Source: an uncultured Marinobacter sp.
Lineage (GTDB): Bacteria > Pseudomonadota > Gammaproteobacteria > Pseudomonadales > Oleiphilaceae
Reading direction: 5' to 3'
Length of the DNA stretch: 64,000 nucleotides
Assembly: GCF_946886895.1 (NCBI RefSeq)
Contig: NZ_CAMPJO010000005.1
Coordinates: 282,674-346,673 of the forward strand
The notes beneath the pieces are model-generated. The model did not search any database and was not told the origin of the DNA. It was given only the letters and a program-made list of their open reading frames with translations. Positions 8,213 through 17,313 of the stretch are shown one piece after another. Every line of letters starts with the position of its first letter. Position 1 is the stretch's first letter. A program made the translations under genes and the position numbers.

Positions 8213-9247
8213 ATGCTGTTCAGACTCGGATCCATGCTGATGAAACCGGGCGCAAAGCTCGCGTTGCTGGCTTTTGCCATTGTCTTTCCCTTCCTGGCCA
8301 GTAACGAATATCAGGTTTACGTGATGGCCTCGGCATTCGTCTGGGCGATTGCGGTGTATGGCCTGAACATCATTACCGGTTACTGCGGCCAGTTGAACCT
8401 GGCCCATGGCGGCTTCTTTGCCATCGGTGCCTACACTCTGGGCCTGCTGACCTCCGACGCGGGCTGGAGCTTCTGGCCCGCGTTCCTGGCCGCGCTGGTG
8501 ATGGCCGCAGTGCTGGGCTTTTTCGTGGGCCTGGTGTCCCTGCGCCTCAAGGAACACTACTTCGCCATCTTCACCCTGTGTGTCGGCTTTATTATTTACC
8601 TGCTGCTGGACAAGTGGGTAGGGCTCACTCACGGGCCTATCGGGGTCCGGGACATCGCCGCGCCTACTGGCTTCGGGTTGGTGGACTTTACCGACACCAC
8701 ACCGTTCTATTATCTGGTATTGGCGTTCCTGGTGCTGGCCATCTGGTTCATGGGGCGGCTGTCCCGTTCCCTGCTGGGCCGTACCTTTCTTGCCATCCGT
8801 AACGGCGATGAGCTGGCCCAGTCCCTGGGCATCAACCTCATGCGCAACAAGGTGCTGGCGTTTGTGCTGTCCACCACCTACGCCGGCCTGGCGGGCGCAC
8901 TCTACGCCGGCATGGTGCGGTTCATCGGGCCGGAAGAGGCCAACATCGTGCACACCTTCGACATGATCACCTACCTGTTGGTGGGCGGTATTGGCACCAT
9001 TACCGGTCCCCTGCTGGGTACCGTGGGCATTGTCTGGATTACCCAGTCCCTGCAGTTCCTGGAGGAATACCGAATGATCCTCTTCGGGCCGTTGCTGGTG
9101 GTTCTGGTGATCTTTTTCCCACGGGGCATCACCGGCTCCTTCCTGACCTGGATGCACCGCAAGTCCCAGAGCTCAGCGCCGGAAAAGGCGCGCGCCGACA
9201 ACGCCATCGCCAGTACGCAGACCCGGGAGGCCGAGAACAATGCTTAA
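8213..9247 (+). CDS. livM: branched-chain-type ABC transporter permease (LivM family)
   Basis: A 344-residue LivM-type permease, the second membrane subunit of the importer. Multiple hydrophobic helices include GLNIITGYCGQLNLAHGGFFAIG, written here in abbreviated form as the GYCGQLNLAHGG signature. The C-terminal region has ALYAGMVRF and LVGGIGTITGPLLG, the ATPase-contact loop. The start lies two bases after the livH stop. The last eight bases overlap livG, so the operon is tightly coupled. The hydrophilic tail after about residue 310 is normal for the family. Confidence 0.92.
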   Translation: MLFRLGSMLMKPGAKLALLAFAIVFPFLASNEYQVYVMASAFVWAIAVYGLNIITGYCGQLNLAHGGFFAIGAYTLGLLTSDAGWSFWPAFLAALVMAAVLGFFVGLVSLRLKEHYFAIFTLCVGFIIYLLLDKWVGLTHGPIGVRDIAAPTGFGLVDFTDTTPFYYLVLAFLVLAIWFMGRLSRSLLGRTFLAIRNGDELAQSLGINLMRNKVLAFVLSTTYAGLAGALYAGMVRFIGPEEANIVHTFDMITYLLVGGIGTITGPLLGTVGIVWITQSLQFLEEYRMILFGPLLVVLVIFFPRGITGSFLTWMHRKSQSSAPEKARADNAIASTQTREAENNA

Positions 9248-10007
9248 GGTAGAGCACCTGACCAAAATGTTTGGCGGCCTGGCAGCGGTGAACGATGTCT
9301 CCGTTGAACTCGAGGCTGGCAAGATCAACGCCATTATCGGCCCCAACGGTGCCGGCAAGAGCACTTTCTTCAACCTGATTTCCGGGCTGCACCAGCCCAC
9401 CTCCGGACGGATCCTGTTCGACGGCGTGGATGTGACCCGACTGCGCTGCGACAAAGTGGCTCGTCTTGGGGTCGGTCGCACCTTCCAGACCACCAACCTG
9501 TTTGAACAGGCGACGGTGCTGGATAACCTGATTGTCGGCCACCGGCTGCGTACCCAATCCGGGCTGTGGGACGTGCTGATCAACAGCAAGCGTCTGCAAC
9601 GGGAAGAAAAAGCCGCCCGGGACAAGGCCATGGAGGCACTGGAATTCGTCGGGCTCGGGCACGTGGCCGGCAGGTTCATCGCTGACATCACCCAGGAAGA
9701 ACGCAAGCGGGTGGCCTTTGCCCTGGCCCTGGCCACCGACCCGAAGATGGTCCTGCTGGATGAGCCGGCGGCCGGGGTCAACCCGGAAGAGACCGTGGCC
9801 TTTGCCGGGCTGATGCGCAAGATGGTCGACAGCGGCCTGACGGTCTGCCTGATTGAACACAAGATGGACATGATCATGAGCCTGGCGGACAACATCATGG
9901 TCCTCGACCACGGCGAAAAGATTGCGGAGGGTACACCGGAGGCCGTTCGCAACAATCCGGCGGTGATCGAAGCCTACCTGGGAGGGGATGAAGATGCTGC
10001 AGCTTAA
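9240..10007 (+). CDS. livG: ABC transporter ATP-binding protein (LivG family)
   Basis: A 255-residue ATPase subunit. Walker A is GPNGAGKST, Walker B is MVLLDEPAAGVNP, and the switch histidine is in CLIEHKMDMIM. The signature motif is degenerate: TQEERKRVAFA occupies the place of the usual LSxGQ, with an aromatic-rich FQTTNLFEQATVLDNL before it. The C-terminus has the LivG-type GEKIAEGTP. It overlaps livM upstream and livF downstream. Together with LivF it powers the importer at the cytoplasmic face of the membrane. Confidence 0.92.
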   Translation: MLKVEHLTKMFGGLAAVNDVSVELEAGKINAIIGPNGAGKSTFFNLISGLHQPTSGRILFDGVDVTRLRCDKVARLGVGRTFQTTNLFEQATVLDNLIVGHRLRTQSGLWDVLINSKRLQREEKAARDKAMEALEFVGLGHVAGRFIADITQEERKRVAFALALATDPKMVLLDEPAAGVNPEETVAFAGLMRKMVDSGLTVCLIEHKMDMIMSLADNIMVLDHGEKIAEGTPEAVRNNPAVIEAYLGGDEDAAA

Positions 10008-10701
10008 CCACGTCGACGTCTGTTACGGCAGCTTTAAGGCGCTCACCGATGTCTCGATGACCGTGGACAGCGGTGAGCTGGTGGTTCTGCTGGGGGCCAA
10101 CGGCGCCGGCAAAACCACCCTGTTCAACGCCATCAGCGGGCTGATCCGGCCGGCAGCCGGTGACATCCGTTTTGAGGACACGCAGCTCAATGGCATGAAA
10201 GCGAGTGCGGTGGTGGCGCAAGGCGTGGTGCAGTGCGCCGAGGGCCGCAAGCTGTTCCCGCAGATGACCGTGATGCAGAACCTCATGATGGGCGCCTTCG
10301 TGCACCGGCGGGACCGCCAGGGTAACAAGCAGCGGCTGAACGAGGTGCTGGCTCTGTTCCCGATTCTCGAAGACAAGGCGCAGCAACCGGCGGGCTCGCT
10401 GTCTGGTGGTCAGCAGCAGATGGTGGCCATTGGCCGGGCCCTGATGAGCCGGCCACGGCTGCTGATGCTGGACGAGCCCTCCCTTGGGCTGGCGCCGCTG
10501 GTGGTCCGGCAGATGTTCGACACCATTAAAAAGATCAACAGCCTTGGCACCACGGTGCTGCTGGCTGAGCAGAATGCCTTTGCGGCCCTCAAAATCGCCC
10601 ACCGGGCCTATGTGATGGAAAACGGTCGCCTGGTGATGGAGGGTGATCGCGACGCCATGCTGGGTAACGAGCAGGTCCGCAAGGCATACATCGGAGCCTG
10701 A
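9994..10701 (+). CDS. livF: ABC transporter ATP-binding protein (LivF family)
   Basis: A 235-residue ATPase subunit with Walker A GANGAGKTTLF, signature LSGGQQQMVAIGRAL, Walker B LLMLDEPSLGLAP and switch LLAEQNA, all canonical for LivF. ATG 9994 is preferred over ATG 9988 because GGAGG at 9981-9985 would touch the earlier codon. Its first bases overlap the livG reading frame. It completes the HMGF set and is followed 49 bases later by the solute-binding protein gene. Confidence 0.92.
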   Translation: MLQLNHVDVCYGSFKALTDVSMTVDSGELVVLLGANGAGKTTLFNAISGLIRPAAGDIRFEDTQLNGMKASAVVAQGVVQCAEGRKLFPQMTVMQNLMMGAFVHRRDRQGNKQRLNEVLALFPILEDKAQQPAGSLSGGQQQMVAIGRALMSRPRLLMLDEPSLGLAPLVVRQMFDTIKKINSLGTTVLLAEQNAFAALKIAHRAYVMENGRLVMEGDRDAMLGNEQVRKAYIGA

Positions 10702-10750
10702 TCGCTCCGGACACGGATCCACGAAGAGCGCAACCAACCAGGAGACAACA

Positions 10751-11899
10751 ATGACAATAGTGAAAACACTGGCAAAGACCGTCGCGGCGGCCACCCTCGG
10801 AATGACCGTGAGCACCGGCGTGCTGGCGGGTGAGGTGAACGTTGGCTTTACCGGCCCGCTGAGTGGCGGGGCGGCCTCCTACGGCGAAAATGTTCTGTCT
10901 GGCCTGCGCATGGCGGTTGAGGAAATCAACGCCAGCGGCGGCTTCGACCTTAACGGCGAGAAAACCACCGTGAATCTGGTGGCCCTGGATGACCGCTACT
11001 CGCCAGCCCAGGCGGCCACCAACGCCAAACGGCTGACTCAGGAATCCAACGTTCCGGCCATTTTCGTGCCCCACTCGGGCGGCGTCTTTGCCCTGCAGGA
11101 ATTCAATGAAGAGGACGATTTCCTGATCATGGCCTACACCAGCGTGCCCTCCGTCACCCAGAAGGGTAACGGGCTGATCCTGAGAATTCCGCCCACCTTT
11201 GACGGTTACGTTCGCGCCTTTACCGATTATGCCCTCGACAACCTGGGTAACACCCTGGGTATGGCCGGCGCCACCCACGAATACGCCAAGATCTGGGCTT
11301 CGATGATCGAAAAAGAGTGGAAAGCCAAGGGTGGCAAAGTCGTGGCCAACAACCCCATGGACTACAACAAGTCCGCCGACTTCTTCACCGGCGTCAGCCG
11401 CATCATCGCCGAGGACCCCGATGTCATGTTCGTGGGCGGTGCCTCCGAACCCACAGGGCTGGTGGTGCAGCAGGCCCGTCAGATGGGCTTTGACGGTGGC
11501 TTTATTGTCATGGACCAGGCCAAGATCGACGAAGTGGCCCGGATTGCCGGCGGCATGGATATGGTGGAAGGCGCGGTGGGCGTTGTCCCCCTGAGCGTTT
11601 ATGACACCGAAGCGGCCCAGGACTTCCTCAAGCGCTACGAACAGAAGTACGGCAAGGCGGCAGGCTCCGAAGCGGCCTACAACTACCTCGCCATGCACGC
11701 CCTGGTGGCGGCCATGGATGCCACCGAATCCACCGATCCAACGGTGATCCGCGCGGCGATGGATGAGGCACTCAAGAACCTGCCGGCCAGCCAGAACCCC
11801 TACCAGGTAACCGAGATCACCGAGGACGGCGGCTTCGTTACCGAGACCACTCTGGCGGTGGTGAAGGATGGCAAGATTGTGCGGGAGAAGATCGAGTAA
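10751..11899 (+). CDS. ABC transporter periplasmic substrate-binding protein (LivK-like)
   Basis: A 382-residue periplasmic binding protein of type I fold (peripla_BP_6). The N-terminus has lysines, a hydrophobic stretch and a cleavage site near VLAGEVNVG, i.e. a Sec signal peptide. The mature protein begins with NVGFTGPLSGGAASYG, typical of amino-acid and aromatic-acid binders. The ATG at 10751 follows GGAGA. It is the last gene of the importer operon and is followed by a strong terminator at 11922-11955. Related proteins bind branched-chain amino acids, short-chain amides or aromatic acids. The ligand is not predictable by eye. Confidence 0.9.
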   Translation: MTIVKTLAKTVAAATLGMTVSTGVLAGEVNVGFTGPLSGGAASYGENVLSGLRMAVEEINASGGFDLNGEKTTVNLVALDDRYSPAQAATNAKRLTQESNVPAIFVPHSGGVFALQEFNEEDDFLIMAYTSVPSVTQKGNGLILRIPPTFDGYVRAFTDYALDNLGNTLGMAGATHEYAKIWASMIEKEWKAKGGKVVANNPMDYNKSADFFTGVSRIIAEDPDVMFVGGASEPTGLVVQQARQMGFDGGFIVMDQAKIDEVARIAGGMDMVEGAVGVVPLSVYDTEAAQDFLKRYEQKYGKAAGSEAAYNYLAMHALVAAMDATESTDPTVIRAAMDEALKNLPASQNPYQVTEITEDGGFVTETTLAVVKDGKIVREKIE

Positions 11900-11921
11900 C
11901 CCGGTGGTTGATACCCGCCAA

Positions 11922-11955
11922 CATCAAAAAAGGGGCTTCGGCCCCTTTTTTGATG
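11922..11955. terminator. rho-independent terminator
   Basis: An A-run, GGGGC, a TTCG loop, GCCCC and a T-run make a near-perfect palindrome extending into CATC/GATG. It can serve both the forward transporter operon ending at 11899 and, being symmetric, the reverse operon ending at 12006. Confidence 0.92.
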
Positions 11956-12005
11956 TGCGCATGGCGTGAAACTGAGACGTGCCGGTGTATCAGCCCGTTG
12001 TTGCC

Positions 12006-12464
12006 TCAGGCGCGCACGTACATCACCAGATTTTCCGCCACGCACGCCGGCTTGTTCTCACCCCGGATTTCCACCGTGGTGCGATAGGTGGCCATGGTGC
12101 GTTGATCGTCCACCCGGGCCACGTCCAGCAGTTCCATGGTGCTCCGAATGGCCGAGCCGGACGTCACGGCGGCGGGGAAACGCAGCTTGTTCAGCCCGTA
12201 ATTGATGCTGGCGCTCTTGCCCTGCACGTCAATGATCTGCTGATTCAGCAGTGGAATCAGCGATGCGGTCAAAAATCCGTGCGCCACCGTGCTTTTCCAG
12301 GGCGACTCACGCCTCGCCCGCTCCACATCCAGATGAATCCACTGGTGATCGCCAGTGGCGTCCGCGAAGGCCTGAATCATCTCCTGGGTGACCGTTTTCC
12401 AGGGACTGTGACCGATGATCTTGCCTTGAAGGCTTTCCAGGTTATTCAGGTCAATCGACAGCAT
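12006..12464 (-). CDS. MaoC-like (R)-hydratase
   Basis: A 152-residue hotdog-fold dehydratase of the MaoC family. The motif ADATGDHQWIHLD contains the catalytic Asp and His of R-specific enoyl-CoA hydratases. The following VAHGFLTASLI and LNKLRFPAAV are also standard. It hydrates an enoyl-CoA produced by the dehydrogenases of the same reverse operon (order: large and small acyl-CoA dehydrogenase, class II aldolase, MaoC). The protein is a single-domain form of normal length. Its partner substrate is unknown. Confidence 0.9.
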   Translation of the reverse strand: MLSIDLNNLESLQGKIIGHSPWKTVTQEMIQAFADATGDHQWIHLDVERARRESPWKSTVAHGFLTASLIPLLNQQIIDVQGKSASINYGLNKLRFPAAVTSGSAIRSTMELLDVARVDDQRTMATYRTTVEIRGENKPACVAENLVMYVRA

Positions 12465-12491
12465 GGCGCACCAAGTCCAAGTCCAAAGTGA

Positions 12492-13253
12492 TCACACCGC
12501 GTACCCGGGATTCTTGCTGTCCAGAAGCCGGATCAGCGCCGGCCAGGTCAGCTTCGCGGCCATGCCCAGTTGCTGCGATTGCTCGGCCGTGGTGCGAATG
12601 GCCTGTTCTGAAGGCATGCAGGTGGGCCCGCAGCTCTGGGCCTTCACCTGAATTTCACAGGCCTTCATCAGGAAGTACAGATAGGTGAAGGTCTCCGGTA
12701 CATCCTTGCCCGCCGTCAGCACGCCGTGGTTACGCAGCATCATCATGGACTTGTCACCCAGGTCCCGGATCAGCCGTTCGCGCTCGTCCAGATTCAGGGC
12801 CACGCCCTCGTAATCGTGGTAACTGAGGTGGTCGAGGCACAGCATGGCGGTCTGGCTGAGGGGCAGCAGGCCATCCCGGTGAGCGGATACCGCCACACCA
12901 TCGGGAGCGTGCAGGTGCATCACTGCGCCCGCGTCGTCACGGCCCATATGGATCGCACTGTGGATGGTGAAACCGGCGGGATTAACCCGGCCAAGGCCGG
13001 TGGCCTCCACCACCTGGCCCTCGCGGTCCACCTTCACCAGCGACGACGCGGTGATCTCATGGAACAACAAACCGTAAGGGTTGATCAGGAAATGGTGCTC
13101 CGGCCCGGGCACCCGGGCCGACAGGTGGGTAAACACCAGGTCATCCCAGCCGAACAGCGCCACCAGCCGGTAGGCGGCGGCGAGTTCGGTGCGCACGTGC
13201 CATTCCGCCCTGTTCCGGTCGTCCTGTTCAGGGATCGCGTTTTTGGTCGTCAT
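12492..13253 (-). CDS. class II aldolase/adducin family protein
   Basis: A 253-residue protein of the class II aldolase fold, a zinc-dependent family that cleaves or decarboxylates hydroxy-acids and sugar phosphates. Metal-ligand histidines appear in VMHLHAPDGVAVSAH, with a third His in MLRNHGVLTAG. The early segment VFTHLSARVPG is typical of the family. I prefer ATG 13253 because GGAG stands six bases ahead of it; an ATG twelve bases upstream is possible. Being between MaoC and two acyl-CoA dehydrogenases, it may perform a retro-aldol step on a hydroxyacyl-CoA. This is inference. Confidence 0.85.
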   Translation of the reverse strand: MTTKNAIPEQDDRNRAEWHVRTELAAAYRLVALFGWDDLVFTHLSARVPGPEHHFLINPYGLLFHEITASSLVKVDREGQVVEATGLGRVNPAGFTIHSAIHMGRDDAGAVMHLHAPDGVAVSAHRDGLLPLSQTAMLCLDHLSYHDYEGVALNLDERERLIRDLGDKSMMMLRNHGVLTAGKDVPETFTYLYFLMKACEIQVKAQSCGPTCMPSEQAIRTTAEQSQQLGMAAKLTWPALIRLLDSKNPGYAV

Positions 13254-13297
13254 GTCCGACTCCATGGGCAGACCAGGGGCCTGCCGGTTGCTCGACG

Positions 13298-14440
13298 TTA
13301 ACTGGCCTGCAGCAGGGCCGCGTAGCGTTCCAGGTGGACATCGTCATCGCCCAGCTGATGGTTGATCATGATCAGACGCTTGGCGTAGTGCGCGAAGTTG
13401 TACTCCCAGGTCATGCCGATGCCTCCATGGGACTGGATGCCGTTCTCGGAGATGAACTGGCCGCTGCGGCCAATCACGTTCTTGGCGGCGGCCAGGATGC
13501 GACGGCGTTCATCGCTCTGTTCCTGATCCGCCACGCTGGCAGCCAGAATGGCCATGGAGCGGGCCTGCTCCAGTTCCGACATCATGTCCACCATGCGGTG
13601 CTGGAGCACCTGGAACCGGCCAATGGGCACGCCAAACTGCTTGCGCTGTTTAAGGTAGTCCAGGGTCAGGTCGTTGGCCACTTCCATGACGCCCACGGCT
13701 TCCGCGCACAGGGCGGCGATGGCGCGGCCGGTCTGATATTCGATCGCCGTGGCGGCCTGGCCTTCGTCGCCGAGCAGGGCGTCGGCACCCACCTGGACGT
13801 CGGTCAGGGTGATGTCACAACCTTTCGAACCGTCGATGGTCGGGTAGGCGCGGCGCTCAACGCCGGCGGTGTCCGGGCTCAGGGCAAACAGGCTGATGCC
13901 GTTGGCCTCCCGGCTGTCACCAGACGTGCGGGCAGACACGATGATCAGGTCGGCGCAGTGGCCACCGATGACCACCGCCTTGCGGCCATTCAGTACATAA
14001 CCCTCATCGTTCTTGTCGGCGCGGGTTTCCACGTCATTCAGGTCATAGAAGCTCTGGGGCTCCTGCAGGCCCACGGCGGCTTTCAGTTCGCCGCTGGCGA
14101 TACCGGCCAGCCAGGTTTCTTTCTGCGTGTCATTGCCGGCCTGGCCGATCAGGCCGCCACCGAGAATGACGGACTGCAGGTACGGCTCCAGGCACAGGCC
14201 GCGGCCCAGTTCCGTCATCACTAACTGAACTTCCACGCCGCCACCGCCAAAGCCGCCCAGTTCCTCGGAGAAGGGCACGGCGGTCAGGCCCAGCTCGCTG
14301 AGCTGCTGCCAGAAACCGGCACTGAAGCCCAGTTCGGTCTCGCTGAACTCCAGGCGCTTTTCAAAACTGTATTCACCGCGCACCAGGCGGGCCACGGTGT
14401 CCTGCAGCATCTGCTGCTCTTCGTTGAGTCGGAAATCCAT
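13298..14440 (-). CDS. acyl-CoA dehydrogenase, small (PimD-like) subunit
   Basis: A 380-residue acyl-CoA dehydrogenase-fold protein starting MDFRLNEEQQMLQDTV. It has a VGLQEPQSFYDLNDV segment where active enzymes have the TEP motif, GRAIAALCAEAVG in the middle helix and NGIQSHGGIGMTWEY near the C-terminus. At the normal catalytic glutamate position it reads INHQLGDDDVHLERY, without Glu. This is the pattern of the smaller, non-catalytic subunit in heteromeric enzymes such as PimCD or the steroid FadE pairs. The larger partner is encoded immediately upstream with a 10-base gap. Heteromer formation is inferred. Confidence 0.85.
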   Translation of the reverse strand: MDFRLNEEQQMLQDTVARLVRGEYSFEKRLEFSETELGFSAGFWQQLSELGLTAVPFSEELGGFGGGGVEVQLVMTELGRGLCLEPYLQSVILGGGLIGQAGNDTQKETWLAGIASGELKAAVGLQEPQSFYDLNDVETRADKNDEGYVLNGRKAVVIGGHCADLIIVSARTSGDSREANGISLFALSPDTAGVERRAYPTIDGSKGCDITLTDVQVGADALLGDEGQAATAIEYQTGRAIAALCAEAVGVMEVANDLTLDYLKQRKQFGVPIGRFQVLQHRMVDMMSELEQARSMAILAASVADQEQSDERRRILAAAKNVIGRSGQFISENGIQSHGGIGMTWEYNFAHYAKRLIMINHQLGDDDVHLERYAALLQAS

Positions 14441-14450
14441 GGTCGCCTCC

Positions 14451-15647
14451 TTAAAGCCCGAGAATCATTTTCGACACGATGTTTTTCTGGATCTCGTTGG
14501 ATCCGCCGAAAATCGACAGCTTGCGGTTGTTGAAGTACTGGGCCGAAAGCGGCGCGGCGTTTTCATCGGACAGGAATTCACCGTCGTAATCCAGGTCCAG
14601 CTCTTCTTCCACGAAGGGCAGGGCGTAAGGCCCGATGGCCCGGCGGGCGAGGTCGTTAATGGTCTGCCGGATTTCAGTGCCACGCACTTTCAGCATGGAG
14701 CTTTCCGCGCCGGGCATACCACCGCCTTCCACCGAGGCGATAATCCGCAGGTTGCTGATGCCGGCGGCCATCAGGTCGATTTCCACCTGGGCGATGCGCT
14801 GGCTGAAGGAGGCATCCTCGATCAGCGGCCGGCCATTCTTGAGCCGGCGTGAGGCCAGCTCCTTCAAGTGGCTCAGTGCTGCCTTGGAAATGCCGATGCC
14901 GGCCAGGCCGGTGCGCTCGTAGGTCAGCAGGTACTTGGCGTAGGTCCAGCCCTTGTCTTCTTCCCCGACGAGGTTTTCCACCGGCACCTTCACGTCTTCG
15001 AAGAACACTTCGTTGACTTCGCGTTCGCCATCCAGGGTGATGATCGGGCGCACGGTGATGCCCGGGGTGTTCATGTCGATCAGCAGGAAGGAAATGCCTT
15101 CCTGGTTCTTGACCTCGGTGTTGGTGCGCACCAGGCAGAAAATCATGTTGGCGTGCTGGCCCAGGGTGGTCCAGGTTTTCTGGCCATTCACTATGTAGTG
15201 GTCGCCATCACGCACCGCGCGGGTTTTCAGCGAAGCAAGGTCCGAGCCGGCGCCGGGCTCGGAATACCCCTGGCACCACCAGTCCTCGCCGCTCAGGATA
15301 CGCGGCAGATACCGCTGCTTCTGCTCCTCGGTGCCGAACTTGATGATCACCGGCGCCACCATGTTCACACCAAAGGGGATCGAGCGGGGTACGCCGTACC
15401 GGCAGGACTCTTCGTCCCAGATGTGCTTCTGCACCGGTGTCCATTTCACCCCGCCGTATTCCTCCGGCCAGTGGGTGGCATACCAGCCCTGTTTGCAGAG
15501 GATCTTCTGCCAGCGCTGATGGTCTTCTTTGCTCAGGCGGCGGAAGCCCTTCACTTTGGCGGCAAGATCCGCCGGCAGCTTGTCATCAAGGAAGGCGCGC
15601 ACCTCGTCGCGGAAGGCGAGCTCCTCGGCGGTGTAGTTCATGTTCAT
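14451..15647 (-). CDS. acyl-CoA dehydrogenase, large (PimC-like) subunit
   Basis: A 398-residue flavin enzyme. It has the FAD/substrate segment GYSEPGAGSDLASLKT, NGQKTWTT, and a LLTYERTGLAG helix whose Glu is in the position used as base by isovaleryl-CoA dehydrogenase-like enzymes. The C-terminal FGGSNEIQKNI has Gly where MCAD has its catalytic Glu. It is the first gene of the reverse operon, directly behind a promoter region containing two candidate regulatory sites (15664-15697). It likely pairs with the 380-residue protein. PimC-type enzymes act on dicarboxylyl-CoA, while steroid-type ones act on short side chains. Confidence 0.88.
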   Translation of the reverse strand: MNMNYTAEELAFRDEVRAFLDDKLPADLAAKVKGFRRLSKEDHQRWQKILCKQGWYATHWPEEYGGVKWTPVQKHIWDEESCRYGVPRSIPFGVNMVAPVIIKFGTEEQKQRYLPRILSGEDWWCQGYSEPGAGSDLASLKTRAVRDGDHYIVNGQKTWTTLGQHANMIFCLVRTNTEVKNQEGISFLLIDMNTPGITVRPIITLDGEREVNEVFFEDVKVPVENLVGEEDKGWTYAKYLLTYERTGLAGIGISKAALSHLKELASRRLKNGRPLIEDASFSQRIAQVEIDLMAAGISNLRIIASVEGGGMPGAESSMLKVRGTEIRQTINDLARRAIGPYALPFVEEELDLDYDGEFLSDENAAPLSAQYFNNRKLSIFGGSNEIQKNIVSKMILGL

Positions 15648-15663
15648 GGCTTAACCTCTGTTT

Positions 15664-15697
15664 GCTTCACAGCGAAAATATATACCGCATAGCAGAA
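15664..15697. promoter_or_regulatory. candidate operator pair for the reverse dehydrogenase operon
   Basis: Two consecutive motif copies, CTTCACAGCGAAAA at 15665-15678 and TACCGCATAGCAGAA at 15683-15697, stand 17 to 50 bases upstream of the large-subunit start. They resemble sites at 7205, 15874, 33279, 35731 and 37022. The 340-base gap 15648-15987 is the divergent promoter region between this operon and the porin, and holds no gene. Confidence 0.55.
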
Positions 15698-15846
15698 TTA
15701 CTCAATGATCCTTGAAGATCTTGTGCCCTGTCAATGGCAGTGAAACAAGAAAACACAGAGTAATTACGACTTTCATCAAAATTTGGTTTCATGAACTTGT
15801 TGATCGAAAAGTCATCGTCTATATTCGTGATCACGGAAGCTGGTAC

Positions 15847-15890
15847 TGCTAGGCGGAATTTAAAATAACAACAATACCGCAGAGCGAAAC
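15847..15890. promoter_or_regulatory. candidate operator pair upstream of the DcaP-like porin
   Basis: TACCGCAGAGCGAAAC at 15875-15890 is one of the best matches to the shared motif. A second match lies on the opposite strand at 15847-15861 (its complement reads TTCCGCCTAGCAG). They lie about 100-140 bases before the porin ATG. Confidence 0.55.
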
Positions 15891-15987
15891 TAGACCGTTA
15901 ACCAGGTTAGTTTGGATTGGTACAGGCAGTGCCAGCCGCCGGAGAGGAACAACAAAGACACCAACCAACTCCGTTACGAGGACAGAC

Positions 15988-17313
15988 ATGACAACAACAA
16001 TACGCCCAAAAACGAGCCCCCTGGCTCGCGCCCTGACCCTGGCCAGCCTGACCATGGTCGTCCTGGGCCCGGTGAATGCCCAGGCTCAAAACCCGTCGGA
16101 ACTGGATCAGCTTCGCCAGCGAGTGGAGATGCTGGAAAGCAAACTTGAGAATGCGGTATCCACGGCGCCGGAACTCCAGGAAGACAATACCTACCTGCTG
16201 CGGGATGGTGATGGCATCAAGATTGGTGACACCACGATTTCGTTCGGTGGCTTCGTCAAGGCCGATGCCATTTTCGGTTCTAACGGCAATGGCAGCCTGA
16301 ACGGATACAGTGTGGGCCTGCCCAGAACGTTCGCCAAGGCGGCAAAGTCCGGGAAAAGTGACTGGAAGACCGGCTTTTCCGCCCGGGAATCCCGGATCAG
16401 CATTGGTACCCGCACCGATGATGTGGCCGGCCACACCCTGACGACCTACATCGAGATGGACTTCAATCAGGATCTCAACGACGGTTTCAGTGAGACCGGA
16501 AATGAAATTGTCTCCAACAGCTACGCCCCGCGCCTGCGCCAGGCCTATGGCTCCTGGAACAACTGGGACTTCGGCCAGACTTACACCACTTTCACTGATC
16601 TGGCCGCCATGCCCGAGATTCTGGACCAGGGCAAACACGCGGCCTTTATCTACGCAAGCCAGCCCCAGATCCGTTACAACCTGGCGGCGCCGGGCGGCAA
16701 GCTGATGGTGTCGCTGGAAAACCCGGAAGACGGCTACTACGGGAACTCCTACGACGACCAGACCTACCCCGATCTTGCGGTGCGTTATCAGTTGCGTAGC
16801 AAGCTGGGCCTGTACTCCATTGCCGGGCTGGTTCGGCATTTCGAGGACGATGCGGCGGATCAGACCGAAACCGACGGAGCAGTCTCCCTGAGTGCCCGCA
16901 TTCCCACCGTCGGGCGTGACGATCTGCGCCTGCAGTATAGCTATGGCGCGCTCGGGCGCTACATGGGGCTGCTGAGCTATCCCGATGTGGATCTGGCCGC
17001 TCTGGCCGGCGGTCAGGTGGAGCCGCTGAGAACCTTTGGTGCCACGGCAGCCTACCGGCACTTCTGGGCTCCGGCCTGGCGCAGCACCCTGTCGGTCTCC
17101 CATACCGAAATCGTGGATGATCTGAGCTCACCGCCAGGCGGCACGCTGAGCTACTTCGACACGTCCAGTTCGGTGCACGCCAACCTGCTGTGGTCGGCGC
17201 ACCCCAACCTGACCCTGGGCCTGGAATACGCCTACTGGGACTTTGGCGAAATCGCCACCGCCGGCAGCGAGCAGTATGAAGAGGTGATTGCCTCCGCCAA
17301 GCTGAGCTTCTGA
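15988..17313 (+). CDS. DcaP-like outer-membrane porin
   Basis: A 441-residue outer-membrane protein. A long Sec signal peptide ends near NAQAQ, followed by a short coiled coil LDQLRQRVEMLESKLENA. A beta-barrel follows with ISFGGFVKADAIF, many alternating aromatic strands and a terminal ASAKLSF ending in Phe, the barrel-assembly signal. The layout (coiled coil plus FGGFVK barrel) is that of DcaP, the trimeric dicarboxylate porin of Acinetobacter and relatives. ATG is preceded by ACGAGGACAG. Its promoter region is shared with the reverse dehydrogenase operon, so it probably admits the acid that these enzymes use. Confidence 0.88.
   Translation: MTTTIRPKTSPLARALTLASLTMVVLGPVNAQAQNPSELDQLRQRVEMLESKLENAVSTAPELQEDNTYLLRDGDGIKIGDTTISFGGFVKADAIFGSNGNGSLNGYSVGLPRTFAKAAKSGKSDWKTGFSARESRISIGTRTDDVAGHTLTTYIEMDFNQDLNDGFSETGNEIVSNSYAPRLRQAYGSWNNWDFGQTYTTFTDLAAMPEILDQGKHAAFIYASQPQIRYNLAAPGGKLMVSLENPEDGYYGNSYDDQTYPDLAVRYQLRSKLGLYSIAGLVRHFEDDAADQTETDGAVSLSARIPTVGRDDLRLQYSYGALGRYMGLLSYPDVDLAALAGGQVEPLRTFGATAAYRHFWAPAWRSTLSVSHTEIVDDLSSPPGGTLSYFDTSSSVHANLLWSAHPNLTLGLEYAYWDFGEIATAGSEQYEEVIASAKLSF

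Noticed and set aside
8126..9157. Long reverse reading frame across livM
   Set aside because: It is the antisense shadow of livM, with low-complexity Gln/His/Gly composition and no domain. livM is unambiguous.
7347..11899. Dedicated leucine/isoleucine/valine transporter
   Set aside because: The family is right, but its place among acyl-CoA genes and the shared motif argue for another acid; the amino-acid role is not assumed.
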